Assembly: GCA_947172415.1 (NCBI GenBank)
Contig: OX359191.1
Coordinates: 4,216,001-4,280,000 of the forward strand
DNA: 64,000 nucleotides
Origin: Chondrosia reniformis
Taxonomy: Eukaryota; Porifera; Demospongiae; Chondrillida; Chondrillidae
Direction: 5' to 3'
A model generated the notes under the pieces. It worked only from the letters and a program-made list of their open reading frames with translations, was not told the DNA's origin and searched no databases. Numbering within the stretch: position 1 is the stretch's first letter; every line of letters starts with the position of its first letter. Of this stretch, positions 13,001 through 26,119 are shown in pieces. Both the position numbers and the translations under genes were made by a program.

Positions 13001-14435
13001 GTAGTACCAGTTGAAAGTGGTCGTTGTAGGTACTAGTTGTATGTACAAGTTGTATGTACTAGAAAATAGTTGTATGTCCACGTATGTATGAGTTGTGTGT
13101 CCTAGTTATATGTACTAGTTGTATGTACTAATTGTATGTACTAGTTGTGTGTACTAATTGTGTATCTCTACCAGTAACTACTTGTGTGTACTAGGTGTAT
13201 GTAGTAGTTTTATGTACTAGTTGTATGTACTAGTTGAATGTACAAGTAACTATCTGTATGTACTAATTTTATGTATATACTAGTTGTATGTAATAGTTAT
13301 ATGTACTAGTTGTATATACTAATTGTATGTACACGTTGTATGTACTAGTTGTATGTACTACTTGTATGTAGTTATATGTAGTAGTTGTATGTGCTAGTTA
13401 TATTTACTAGTAGTAGTTACTATTTGTATGTACTAGTTGTATGTACAAGTTGTATTTAATTAATTGTACTACTTGTATGTACTAGTTGTATGTAGTAGTT
13501 GTATGTTCTAGTCTTATGTACTAGATACTAGTTGTATATACTACTTGTATCTACTAGTTGTATGTACTAGAAACTATTTGTATATGTAGGTTATAGTTGT
13601 ATGTTCTAGTTGTATGTACAAGGTGTATGTAGTAGTAGTATGTTCTAGTTTTATGTGCTGTTTATATATACTAGTTATATATGTATGTACTGGTTATATG
13701 TACTATGTGTATGTACTAATTGTATATACTAGTTGTATGTACTAGTCATATGTACTAGTTGTATGTACTAGTTGTATGTACTAGTTGTATGTACAAATTA
13801 TATGTATTAGTTGAATGTACTAGTTGTATATATATAATAGAACTAGTTGACTAGTTGGAGGTTCTCGTTTTATGTACTCAATTCTAATTAGTGGTTGCAT
13901 GTTCTAATTGTATGTACTAATTGTATGAACTGGTTATGTGCTAGTTGTATGTTCCAGTTTTATTGGCTAATTGTGTGTACTAGTAATGTACTAGTTGTAG
14001 CTACTTGTTGTCTTTACTACTTTTATGTATTAGTTATATGTACTAATTGTATGTACTAGTTGTATGTACTAGTAGTATGTTCTAGTTTTATGTACTGTTT
14101 ATATGTACTAGTTATATATGTTTGTACTGGTTATATGTACTAAGTGTATGTACTACTTATATGTACTAATTGTATGTACTAGTTGTATGTACTAGTTAGA
14201 CGTACTAGTTTAATTTAGTAGTTGTGTGTACTAGTTGTATGAACTAGTTGTATATACTAGTAGTATGTACTAGTTACTAGTAGTATGTACAAGTTGTATG
14301 TACTAGTTTCTAGTTGTATGTAGTCTGGGTGTATGTACTAGTTACATGTATTAGTTGTATATACTAGTTGTGTGTAATTGTTGTATGTACTAGTCGTATC
14401 TACTAGTTGTATGTACTAGTAACTAGTTGTATCTA
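10047..14435 (+). repeat. 13-bp satellite block, forward orientation
   Basis: Forward units with local duplications, for example around 11150-11350 and 11550-11700. The recurring four-monomer cassette occurs near 10470-10520 and 10680-10740. No gene. The block ends at a palindromic TACTAGTA, where the orientation flips. Confidence 0.9.
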
Positions 14436-16106
14436 CTAGTACATAAACTAGTAACTACAACTAGTAAATATAACTATTACATTCAACAATTACAAACAAT
14501 TAGCACATACAAATAGTACACAACTAATTCATACTACTAAAATATACAACTAGTATCTAGTACATAAAACTAGTACATACAACTAGTACATACAACTGCG
14601 ACATAATACTTGTACATACATCTAGTTACTAGTACATACAACTAGTACATACAACTAGTAACTACAACTAGTAAATATTACTAGTACATACAACAATTAC
14701 ACACAACAAGTACAAACAACTAGTACATATAACTACATACAACTAGTGCATATAACTAGTACGTGCAAGTAGTATATATAACTAGTACATGCAACCAGTT
14801 ACTAATACAAAGAACTAGTATATACAACTAGTACATACAACTGGTACATACAACTAGTACATAGAACTAGTATAAACAGCTAGTACATACAACTAGTATA
14901 TATAACTAGTACAAACAACTAATTACTAGTACATACAACTAGTAAACACAACTACTACATACAGCTAGTACATACAATTAGTGCATAGAACTAGTTTGCA
15001 CAGATGGTATATACAACTAGTACACACAACTAGTTACTAGTACATACAACTGGTACATCCAACTAGTACATACAACTAGTAACAACAAGTAGTAAATATA
15101 ACTAGTACATACACCAATTACACACAACTTGTACATACAACTAGTACATTTAACTACATACAACTAGTGCATACAACTAGTACATATAACTAGAACATAC
15201 AACTAGTACAGACAACTAGTACATACAACTACTAAATATAACTAGTACATACAACAATTACAAACAATTAGCACATACAAATAGTACACATAACTAATTC
15301 ATACTACTAAAATATACAACTAGTATCTAGTACATAAAACTAGTACATACAACTAGTACATACATACAACTGTGACATAATCCTTGTACATACATCTAGT
15401 TACTAGTACATACAACTAGTACATACAACTAGTAACTACAACTAGTAAATATAACTAGTACATACAACAATTACACACAACAAGTACAAACAACTAGTAC
15501 ATATAACTACATACAACTAGTGCATACAACTAGTACTTGCAAGTAGTATATATAACTAGTACATGCAACCAGTTACTAATACAAAGAACTAGTATATACA
15601 ACTAGTACATACAACTGGTACATACAACTAGTAAATTTAACTACACACAACTAGTGCATACAACTATTACCTATAACTAGAACATACAGCTAATACTTAC
15701 AACTAGTACATATAACTAGAACATACAAGTAGTACAGACAACTAGTACATACAACTACTAAATATATCTAGTACATACAACAATTACAAACAATTAGTAC
15801 ATTCAACTACTACATATAACTAGTAGAAACAATTAGTATATACAACTATTATCTAGTACATATAACAAGTACTCACAACTAGTGCATACAACTGCTACAC
15901 ACAACTAGTATATACAACTGGAACATACAACTAGCACATAACTAGTACATATGAGTAGTACATACAATTAGAACATGCAACTACTACTTACAATTAAGTA
16001 CATAAAACTAGAACCTCCAACTAGTAAATATAACTAGTGCTAGTACATATAACTAGAACATACAACTAGTAACGAGTACTTATAACTAGTACATAGAACT
16101 ATTAAC
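14436..16106 (-). repeat. 13-bp satellite block, reverse orientation
   Basis: Reverse-orientation units. The four-monomer cassette recurs near 14660-14700, 15070-15125 and 15430-15480. No gene. Confidence 0.9.
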
Positions 16107-16174
16107 TAGTTAATTGATGATTATTGAGCTACAGCAACAGGAATATTCTTTAGAATTGAACGTTTCGACCCTAA
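16107..16174. repeat. PLE-A left inverted terminal repeat
   Basis: 68 bp running from TAGTTAATTGATG to CGACCCTAA. It is the reverse complement of 18585-18652 except for CGTTT versus CCTTT. On the minus strand it keeps GAAACGTTCAAT, but the CTGATGA half expected next is lost. Confidence 0.9.
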
Positions 16175-16192
16175 CTTCAAGCCATCTACAAA

Positions 16193-16627
16193 ATGAGGAA
16201 CATCACAAGTAAACTCACCAGAGTCAAGAATCAACTTACTTTTCTATCGAGATGCAAAGCACAAGGATTCAGGATAAGATTACCAATTCAATCTTACAAC
16301 ATGTCAACTCTATCTAAGAAGGTTTCTTTCAAGGTACTTAATGAAAGTATTGGCCAAGCTCACAAGAAACAGTCCTACCTATGGAAGTCCAAACAAGAAT
16401 TACAACAATGCTTACTCAGAATGTTGGACCAACAACAATACAGAGAAATGGAAACCTGGATCATGCAGCATGAAGAGACAACCTATAAGCAATGTAAAGA
16501 AAGACATCAAAAGAAATTAGATAGACTCATCTTGGAATGTCAAGGTCAGTTAAAGCAAAAGAAGGTTGTACACAACTACAGCAGCTGTAATCTTGACAAG
16601 ATTGAAGAGGAGGTACTTTCCCTTTGA
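16193..16627 (+). pseudogene. PLE-A ORF, N-terminal coiled-coil-like region
   Basis: 144 residues rich in Lys, Gln, Glu and Arg, consistent with the helical N-terminal region that precedes the reverse transcriptase in PLE proteins. There are no catalytic motifs. ATG 16193 lies just inside the left terminal repeat and is a plausible start, but translation from the preceding frame cannot be excluded. The frame stops at 16627, while the homologous protein clearly continues in another frame, so a frameshift separates this part from the next. Assignment rests mainly on position in the element. Confidence 0.65.
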
Positions 16628-17235
16628 CTCAACTTCTCCATCTCACCCAAGTCTATTCCATACACAGACATCATTGCCAGAACCGAGTCTATTGCAAGGA
16701 GCACGAATGGACTCAGATCAAAGGATTTAAAGTCCAGAGTAAAGTGGTGCCTCAAACATGCAAGAATACCACAACCCAACACAACAAGATTGCAACGGTT
16801 AGCTATAAGAAGGTTACGGAATGATGACTCTATCAAAATCATACCTGCTGACAAAGGAAAAGCCATAGTGGTCATCAATACTCAGAATACCACATCAAAA
16901 TGGAGAATCTACTCAAAGATGACACCTTTCAAGAAATAAAGAAAAATCCAACAACCAAAATTGAAAGAGAGATCAACCAAACTATGAAGCAGATTGAACA
17001 GAAAGGACTAATTGATAGGGAGACTAGATTAAAACTAGCACCATCCCATTGCCAACCACCACGTATATATGGGTTACCAAAGATCCACAAGGTAGACAGA
17101 CTGCTAAGACCCATTGTGTCATCTACAAACTCCCCCACTTACACCCTGGCCAAAGAATTAACAAAGATTCTCTCCCCTTTCTTGGTAAGTCATGTCATAC
17201 TGTACGTAACTCCATCCACTTTGAACAGTTACTAA
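16628..17235 (+). pseudogene. PLE-A reverse transcriptase, N-terminal part (frameshifted)
   Basis: Two frames share this stretch. One carries IIPADKGKAIVVI (about 16834-16872), a hallmark 'DKG' motif of PLE reverse transcriptases. The next (16900-17235) carries RIYGLPKIHK, RPIVSSTNSPTY and LAKELTKIL, the conserved finger-region motifs of the family. The frame then runs to a stop at 17235 while the homologous protein resumes one frame over at about 17184. Copy B has identical breaks at 16555-17162 plus 10 kb. The lesions prevent a continuous product. Confidence 0.8.
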
Positions 17236-17903
17236 GGGACATCAGGATTGAGCCTAAAGACAGAATGGTTAGCTTTGATGTGGTAAACCTCTTTACCAAA
17301 GTACCAATCAATGAAGCCATCAGCATTGTTTCGGAGCTACTACACAAAGACACAACTCTTGTGGAGAGAACAAACCTACCACCCGACATAATTACTGACT
17401 TACTGAAGAAGTTCCTTACCACAACTTTCTTTAAATTTGGGGACAATTTCTACCAACAAACTGAAGGGGCTGCCATGGGTTCCCCCCTGTCCCCAGTAGT
17501 TGCTAACATTTATATGGAATATTTTGAGAACCTAGCAATCAAGTCTACCACCAAGAAACCAACTATATGGCTAAGGTATGTGGATGACACCTTTGTAATA
17601 TGGAGACATGGTAAAGAACAACTGAAAGGTTTTCTCGAACATCTCAACTCTATTAAGGACAACATAAAATTCACAATGGAGGAAGAAAAACAAGGACAAT
17701 TACATTTCTTAGAAGTCTTGGTCGAAAGAGTTACACAACAATTCCACACCAGTGTGTTCAGAAAGCCTACACATACCGATAGCTATATTCACTACAATTC
17801 TAATCACCATCCGTCCACCAAGATTGGCACCATCTTATGCCTCAAAAAAGGGCTGAACACCTATGCAAAGGACAATCATTACAAAGAAAACTCAAACACA
17901 TAA
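17049..17903 (+). pseudogene. PLE-A reverse transcriptase core (palm)
   Basis: Meaningful sequence in this frame begins near residue 45 (about 17184). Motif A is SFDVVNLF (Asp77), motif B EGAAMGSPLSPVVANIYME (residues 139-157), and motif C YVDD (177-180), which holds the catalytic aspartates. A later FLEVLVER and the HYNSNHHPSTKIG stretch (about 248-260) are typical of PLEs, whose reverse transcriptases are related to telomerase. The catalytic residues are intact, but the frame derails at about 17840, where the protein continues in another frame. The enzyme would prime reverse transcription at a nicked chromosomal end, but this copy cannot make it whole. Confidence 0.88.
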
Positions 17904-18424
17904 GAACCACCTTCATTGCCAATGGCTACCCAGAAGGACTTGTAAGAAGAACACTAAAGAAGAAGAAAAGAAGGAATGATGATCTGATTAAAGAAGGAGA
18001 ACGTGTCCTCTGCTTACCTTACATCAAAGGTTTAAGTGAGTTTGCAGACCGCTGGAAGTGAGAATCAGACACAAGGCAACCAACACTCTTCACTCCCTAT
18101 TGACCAGGATAAAGACACCACTACCCGAGACTCAGAAGACAGGAGTCATTTATGAAATACCTTGCAGATGCGGACAAGTGTACATTGGTGAGACATGGAA
18201 AACCCTCATTGACAGGATGAAGGAACATAAAAGGTCCGTACAAAGAATTGACACCAACAACTCTCTAGCTGTACATGTAAAGAAATCTTGCATGACATCT
18301 CATGGGAGAATGCAAAAGTATTACAGGAAGAACAACACAAAATCGGAAGAAAGATCAAGGAGGCTATACTAATACATAAAACACCTTGAATGAACATGGA
18401 CTCAGGAATGAATGTGGATCCCAT
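17837..18424 (+). pseudogene. PLE-A C-terminal linker and GIY-YIG endonuclease
   Basis: The linker (17837-18061) is basic, with a KKKKRRNDD segment and LPYIKGLSE, which matches the 'PYI.G.S' motif of PLEs. After another frameshift (about 18050) the GIY-YIG domain follows at 18058-18372: VIYEIPC and VYIGET mark the two halves of the catalytic motif, then R..EHKRSV and the Asn-rich NNSLAVHV. One more frameshift near 18285 diverts the end; the correct frame continues to about 18424 and contains a stop. GIY-YIG nucleases nick DNA for PLE insertion. All breaks recur in copy B. Confidence 0.85.
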
Positions 18425-18568
18425 TTGGAAGGATATACTTAATTAATTAACTTTACCACCTTATATAATTCTTTTCATCCTAATTAATATTTCAATTCAC
18501 TATTACATCATCACTCACCATCTGCCACCCAACATCTATTTAACCACACTTGTGCTCCTCTTTTCATT

Positions 18569-18604
18569 ATTGCTGATGAAGACCTTAGGGTCGAAAGGTT
18601 CAAT
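18569..18604 (+). ncRNA. minimal hammerhead ribozyme motif of PLE-A
   Basis: Stem I ATTG (18569-18572) and CAAT (18601-18604), core CTGATGA (18573-18579), stem II GACC/GGTC with TTAG loop (18581-18592), GAAA (18593-18596), spacer GGTT. Stem III is virtually absent. Other copies have CGTT in the spacer, so GGTT may be a decayed base. Confidence 0.8.
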
Positions 18605-18652
18605 TCTAAAGAATATTCCTGTTGCTGTAGCTCAATAATCATCAATTAACTA
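18585..18652. repeat. PLE-A right inverted terminal repeat
   Basis: 68 bp, from TTAGGGTCGAAAGG to CAATTAACTA, the inverse of the left repeat. It begins inside the hammerhead stem II loop, so the inverted repeat cuts through the ribozyme. Confidence 0.9.
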
Positions 18653-18690
18653 ATTATGATCGCAACAACTACTCCATATCACTTCAACTA

Positions 18691-21600
18691 TAAACTACAA
18701 TTAGTAAATATAACTAGTACATACAACAATTACACGCAACTAGTAAATACAAGTAGTACATATAACTACATACAATTATTACATACAAAGATTACATACA
18801 AGTAGTACATACAACTAGTATATATAACTGGTATATACAACTAGCTACTGGTACACACAAATAGTATATATAACTAGTACAAACAACTAGTTACTAGTAC
18901 ATACAACTAGTACATACAACTAGTAACTACAACTAGTAAATATAACAAGTACATAAAACAATTACACACAATTAGTATATACAACTAGTACATATAACTA
19001 GTATATACAACTAGTATCTAGTATATAAAACTAGTACATACAACTAGTACATACAACTAGTACATACAACTGGTACATACAACTAGTACATACATCTAGA
19101 TACTAGTACAAACAATTAGAAAATACAACTAGGACATGCAACCAGTTACTACAACTAGTAAATATAAATAGAACATACAACAATTTTACACAATTAGTAC
19201 ATACAACTAGTACATACAACTAGTACATATAACAACATACAACTAATACATACAATTAGTACATACAACTAGTAAATACAAATTTTTACTAGGACATACA
19301 ACTAGTACATACAACTAGTTACTACAACTAGTTCATACAGCTAGTACATATATCTAGTACATACAGGAAATTCCTAGTACATACAACAATTTACTGGTAC
19401 ACACAACTTATTCCTACGACTAGCACATTAAACTAGTAACTGCTACTAGCAAATATAAATAGTACATACAACAATTATACACAACTAGTACATACAACTA
19501 GTACATATAACAACATACAACTAATACATACAATTAGTACATACAACTAGTAAATGCAGATTGTTACTAGTACATACAACTAGTAAATATAACTAGTACA
19601 TACAACAATTACACACAATTAGTCCATACAACTAGTAAATATAACTAGGATATACAGAGAGTTAATAGTGCATACAACTAGCACATACAACTACCACTAG
19701 TACATACAACTAGTACATACAACTAGTAAATAAAGATTGTTACTAGTATATACAACTAGTGCATATAACTATTAACTACAACTAGTAAATATAACCAGTA
19801 CATACAACAATCACACACAATTAGTCCATACAACTAGTACATATAATTAGTACATACAATTTGTATATACAACATCTTTCGAGTACATAAAAAAGTACAT
19901 ACACCTACTACATAAAACTAGTACATACATCTAGTTACTAGTACAAACGATTAGTACATACCACTAGTACATACAACTAGTAACTACAACTAGTAAATAT
20001 AACTAGTACATACAACAATTACACTCAACAATTACATACAAGTAGTACTTATAACTATTTACAACTAATGCATACAAAGAGTACTTAACACTAGTACATA
20101 CAATAGTTACAAGTACAGACAGCTAGTACATACAACTAGTTACTAGTACATACAACTTAAACACACAACTAATACATTGAACTAGTAACTACAACTAATA
20201 AATATAACTAGTACATACAACAATTACACAAAACTAGGACACACAACTTGTACATATAACTACATACAACTAGTACACACAACTAGTACATATAACTAGG
20301 ACATACAGATAGTTACTAGTTCATACAACTAGTACATACAACTGGTACATACAACTAGCACATACAACTAGCACATACAACTAGTACATATAACTAGTAC
20401 ATAAAACTAGTAAATACAGATTGTTACTAGTATATACAACTAGTACCTACAACTAGTAACTACAACTAGTTAATATAACTAGTACATACAACAATTACAC
20501 ACAATTAGTCCATACAAGTAGTACATGTAATTAGTACATACAATTATTATATACAACTAGTATTTAGTACATAAATCTAGTACATATAATTAGAACATAA
20601 AACTAGTACATACATTTAGTTACTTATACAAACAATCAGTACATACAATTTGTACATACAACTAGTAACTACAACTAGTAAATATAACTAGGACATACAA
20701 CAATTACACAAAACTAATACATACAATTAGTACATATAACTACATACAACTAGTACACAAAACTAGTACATATAGCTAGGACATACAGATAGTTACTAGA
20801 ACATACAATTAGTTACTAGTACATACAACTAGTACATACAACTAGATCATACATCCAGTTACTAGTACATACAATTAGTACATACAACTAGTACATACAA
20901 CTAGTATTTAGTTCATACATCTAGAACATATAACTACATACAACTAGTAACTACAACTAGTTAATATAACTAGTGCATACAACAATTACACACAATTAGT
21001 CCATACAATTAGTACATGTAATTAGTACATACAATTATTATATACAACTAGTATTTAGTACATAAATCTAGTACATATAACTAGTACATAAAACTAGTAC
21101 ATACATTTAGTTACTTATACAAACAATCAGTACATACAATTTGTACATACAACTAGTAACTACAACTAGTAAATATAACTAGGACATACAACAATTACAC
21201 AAAACTAATACATACAATTAGTACATATAACTACATACAACTAGTACACAAAACTAGTACATATAGCTAGGACATACAGATAGTTACTAGAACATACAAT
21301 TAGTTACTAGTACATATAACTAGTACATACAACTAGATCATACATCCAGTTACTAGTACATACAATTAGTACATACAACTAGTACATACAACTAGTATTT
21401 AGTTCATACATCTAGAACATATAACTACATACAACTAGTAACTACAACTAGTTAATATAACTAGTGCATACAACAATTACACACAATTAGTCCATACAAT
21501 TAGTACATGTAATTAGTACATACAATTATTATATACAACTAGTATTTAGTACATAAATCTAGTACATATAACTAGTACATAAAACTAGTACATACATTTA

Positions 21601-22530
21601 GTTACTTATACAAACAATCAGTACATACAATTTGTACATACAACTAGTAACTACAACTAGTAAATATAACTAGGACATACAACAATTACACAAAACTAAT
21701 ACATACAATTAGTACATATAACTACATACAACTAGTACACAAAACTAGTACATATAGCTAGGACATACAGATAGTTACTAGAACATACAATTAGTTACTA
21801 GTACATATAACTAGTACATACAACTAGATCATACATCCAGTTACTAGTACATACAATTAGTACATACAACTAGTACATACAACTAGTATTTAGTTCATAC
21901 ATCTAGAACATATAACTACATACAACTAGTAACTACAACTAGTTAATATAACTAGTGCATACAACAATTACACACAATTAGTCCATACAATTAGTACATG
22001 TAATTAGTACATACAATTATTATATACAACTAGTATTTAGTACATAAATCTAGTACATATAACTAGTACATAAAACTAGTACATACATTTAGTTACTTAT
22101 ACAAACAATCAGTACATACAATTTGTACATACAACTAGTAACTACAACTAGTAAATATAACTAGGACATACAACAATTACACAAAACTAATACATACAAT
22201 TAGTACATATAACTACATACAACTAGTACACAAAACTAGTACATATAGCTAGGACATACAGATAGTTACTAGAACATACAATTAGTTACTAGTACATACA
22301 ACTAGTACATACAACTAGATCATACATCCAGTTACTAGTACATACAATTAGTACATACAACTAGTATTTAGTTCATACATCTAGAACATATAACTACATA
22401 CAACTAGTACATACAACTAGTTTATATAACTAGTTCATACAACTAGTTACTAATACATACAACTAGTACATACAACTAGTACATACAACGAGTATACCCA
22501 ACTAGTACAAACAACTAGTACATATAACTG
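18691..22530 (-). repeat. 13-bp satellite block, reverse orientation
   Basis: Reverse units with many occurrences of the four-monomer cassette (near 18700, 18930, 19550, 19985, 20190, 20455 and 20660). It includes the 491-bp array below. No gene. Confidence 0.9.
20430..22390 (-). repeat. 491-bp higher-order repeat, about four copies
   Basis: The marker CTAGAACATATAAC starts at 20921, 21412, 21903 and 22381: spacings of 491, 491 and 478 bp, the last being one 13-bp monomer short. Units 2 and 3 look almost identical. The matching part of copy B (30368-30850) has one unit that resembles unit 1 at its left and unit 4 at its right. Confidence 0.9.
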
Positions 22531-22806
22531 CATCGGAAATTCCTGCACGCCCGCCTAAATACTGACTATTAAAGTACAGACAATTTCACTATCAAGTGAC
22601 AAAATGGCAGAGATCAGCCCAGAAGTCTTATGTGTCTTATCTTGTTGTAAAGAAAGTCCGTCCCTCAAACCTGTGGTCAGAGATTAAAGTCTGCAAATAC
22701 AATGGTCTTTCTTCTCAGTCATCAGTCACTAACACTCCATCTGCACCTAGTCCCAATTCCTACTTTTCCTCGATCACTTCAGCAAATCAGGCAGTTGTCT
22801 ATGACT
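22531..22806 (+). pseudogene. LINE fragment cut by duplication junction
   Basis: The first ~276 bp of the LINE at 30984-32520, essentially identical to it, stops at 22806 where forward satellite starts. The frame at 22596 (70 residues, GTG start only) covers the linker before the reverse transcriptase, with LWSEIKVCKYNG, and no catalytic motif. It is a by-product of the segmental duplication and not a separate insertion. Confidence 0.85.
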
Positions 22807-24361
22807 AGTTAGGTTTGCTGGTTGTAGGTAAAAGTTGTCTGTACTGGCTCTACGTACTAGTTGTATTTACTTGTTGCATGTATTAGTCTTATGTACTTGT
22901 TGTATATACTAGTTCTATGTACTAGTTGTAGTACCAGTTGAAAGTGGTCGTTGTAGGTACTAGTTGTATGTACAAGTTGTATGTACTAGAAAATAGTTGT
23001 ATGTCCACGTATGTATGAGTTGTGTGTCCTAGTTATATGTACTAGTTGTATGTACTAATTGTATGTACTAGTTGTGTGTACTAATTGTGTATCTCTACCA
23101 GTAACTACTTGTGTGTACTAGGTGTATGTAGTAGTTTTATGTACTAGTTGTATGTACTAGTTGAATGTACAAGTAACTATCTGTATGTACTAATTTTATG
23201 TATATACTAGTTGTATGTAATAGTTATATGTACTAGTTGTATATACTAATTGTATGTACACGTTGTATGTACTAGTTGTATGTACTACTTGTATGTAGTT
23301 ATATGTAGTAGTTGTATGTGCTAGTTATATTTACTAGTAGTAGTTACTATTTGTATGTACTAGTTGTATGTACAAGTTGTATTTAATTAATTGTACTACT
23401 TGTATGTACTAGTTGTATGTAGTAGTTGTATGTTCTAGTCTTATGTACTAGATACTAGTTGTATATACTACTTGTATCTACTAGTTGTATGTACTAGAAA
23501 CTATTTGTATATGTAGGTTATAGTTGTATGTTCTAGTTGTATGTACAAGGTGTATGTAGTAGTAGTATGTTCTAGTTTTATGTGCTGTTTATATATACTA
23601 GTTATATATGTATGTACTGGTTATATGTACTATGTGTATGTACTAATTGTATATACTAGTTGTATGTACTAGTCATATGTACTAGTTGTATGTACTAGTT
23701 GTATGTACTAGTTGTATGTACAAATTATATGTATTAGTTGAATGTACTAGTTGTATATATATAATAGAACTAGTTGACTAGTTGGAGGTTCTCGTTTTAT
23801 GTACTCAATTCTAATTAGTGGTTGCATGTTCTAATTGTATGTACTAATTGTATGAACTAGTTATGTGCTAGTTGTATGTTCCAGTTTTATTGGCTAATTG
23901 TGTGTACTAGTAATGTACTAGTTGTAGCTACTTGTTGTCTTTACTACTTTTATGTATTAGTTATATGTACTAATTGTATGTACTAGTTGTATGTACTAGT
24001 AGTATGTTCTAGTTTTATGTACTGTTTATATGTACTAGTTATATATGTTTGTACTGGTTATATGTACTAAGTGTATGTACTACTTATATGTACTAATTGT
24101 ATGTACTAGTTGTATGTACTAGTTAGACGTACTAGTTTAATTTAGTAGTTGTGTGTACTAGTTGTATGAACTAGTTGTATATACTAGTAGTATGTACTAG
24201 TTACTAGTAGTATGTACAAGTTGTATGTACTAGTTTCTAGTTGTATGTAGTCTGGGTGTATGTACTAGTTACATGTATTAGTTGTATATACTAGTTGTGT
24301 GTAATTGTTGTATGTACTAGTCGTATCTACTAGTTGTATGTACTAGTAACTAGTTGTATCT
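22807..24361 (+). repeat. 13-bp satellite, forward (copy B of 12880-14434)
   Basis: Unit-by-unit repeat of the forward satellite in copy A, offset 9,927 bp. No gene. Confidence 0.92.
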
Positions 24362-26033
24362 ACTAGTACATAAACTAGTAACTACAACTAGTAAATATAA
24401 CTATTACATTCAACAATTACAAACAATTAGCACATACAAATAGTACACAACTAATTCATACTACTAAAATATACAACTAGTATCTAGTACATAAAACTAG
24501 TACATACAACTAGTACATACAACTGCGACATAATACTTGTACATACATCTAGTTACTAGTACATACAACTAGTACATACAACTAGTAACTACAACTAGTA
24601 AATATTACTAGTACATACAACAATTACACACAACAAGTACAAACAACTAGTACATATAACTACATACAACTAGTGCATATAACTAGTACGTGCAAGTAGT
24701 ATATATAACTAGTACATGCAACCAGTTACTAATACAAAGAACTAGTATATACAACTAGTACATACAACTGGTACATACAACTAGTACATAGAACTAGTAT
24801 AAACAGCTAGTACATACAACTAGTATATATAACTAGTACAAACAACTAATTACTAGTACATACAACTAGTAAACACAACTACTACATACAGCTAGTACAT
24901 ACAATTAGTGCATAGAACTAGTTTGCACAGATGGTATATACAACTAGTACACACAACTAGTTACTAGTACATACAACTGGTACATCCAACTAGTACATAC
25001 AACTAGTAACAACAAGTAGTAAATATAACTAGTACATACACCAATTACACACAACTTGTACATACAACTAGTACATTTAACTACATACAACTAGTGCATA
25101 CAACTAGTACATATAACTAGAACATACAACTAGTACAGACAACTAGTACATACAACTACTAAATATAACTAGTACATACAACAATTACAAACAATTAGCA
25201 CATACAAATAGTACACATAACTAATTCATACTACTAAAATATACAACTAGTATCTAGTACATAAAACTAGTACATACAACTAGTACATACATACAACTGT
25301 GACATAATCCTTGTACATACATCTAGTTACTAGTACATACAACTAGTACATACAACTAGTAACTACAACTAGTAAATATAACTAGTACATACAACAATTA
25401 CACACAACAAGTACAAACAACTAGTACATATAACTACATACAACTAGTGCATACAACTAGTACTTGCAAGTAGTATATATAACTAGTACATGCAACCAGT
25501 TACTAATACAAAGAACTAGTATATACAACTAGTACATACAACTGGTACATACAACTAGTAAATTTAACTACACACAACTAGTGCATACAACTATTACCTA
25601 TAACTAGAACATACAGCTAATACTTACAACTAGTACATATAACTAGAACATACAAGTAGTACAGACAACTAGTACATACAACTACTAAATATATCTAGTA
25701 CATACAACAATTACAAACAATTAGTACATTCAACTACTACATATAACTAGTAGAAACAATTAGTATATACAACTATTATCTAGTACATATAACAAGTACT
25801 CACAACTAGTGCATACAACTGCTACACACAACTAGTATATACAACTGGAACATACAACTAGCACATAACTAGTACATATGAGTAGTACATACAATTAGAA
25901 CATGCAACTACTACTTACAATTAAGTACATAAAACTAGAACCTCCAACTAGTAAATATAACTAGTGCTAGTACATATAACTAGAACATACAACTAGTAAC
26001 GAGTACTTATAACTAGTACATAGAACTATTAAC
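24362..26033 (-). repeat. 13-bp satellite, reverse (copy B of 14435-16106)
   Basis: Reverse units after the same TACTAGTA flip point as in copy A. No gene. Confidence 0.92.
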
Positions 26034-26119
26034 TAGTTAATTGATGATTATTGAGCTACAGCAACAGGAATATTCTTTAGAATTGAACGTTTCGACCCTA
26101 ACTTCAAGCCATCTACAAA

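Larger units (their letters stand above)
16107..18690 (+). mobile_element. Penelope-like element, copy A, with inverted terminal repeats
   Basis: A PLE with N-terminal region, reverse transcriptase and C-terminal GIY-YIG endonuclease, bounded by 68-bp inverted repeats (16107-16174 and 18585-18652) that differ at one position. A further ~40 bp (18652-18690) matches the end of the PLE fragment at 1.3 kb and is part of the element. The right repeat adjoins a good hammerhead motif; in the left, inverted copy the CTGATGA core has decayed. The ORF is interrupted several times, so the element is dead. Its sequence and lesions are the same in copy B, so the pair arose by segmental duplication. Confidence 0.9.
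12878..22804. repeat. tandem segmental duplication, copy A (9,927 bp)
   Basis: Everything from forward satellite at 12878 through the PLE to the first part of a LINE at 22804 is repeated immediately downstream with a constant offset of 9,927 bp at the left end. The junction at 22805-22806 shares only CT between LINE and satellite. Only isolated differences were noticed, for example G at 13932 versus A at 23859 and A at 22500 versus C at 30954. Confidence 0.93.
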
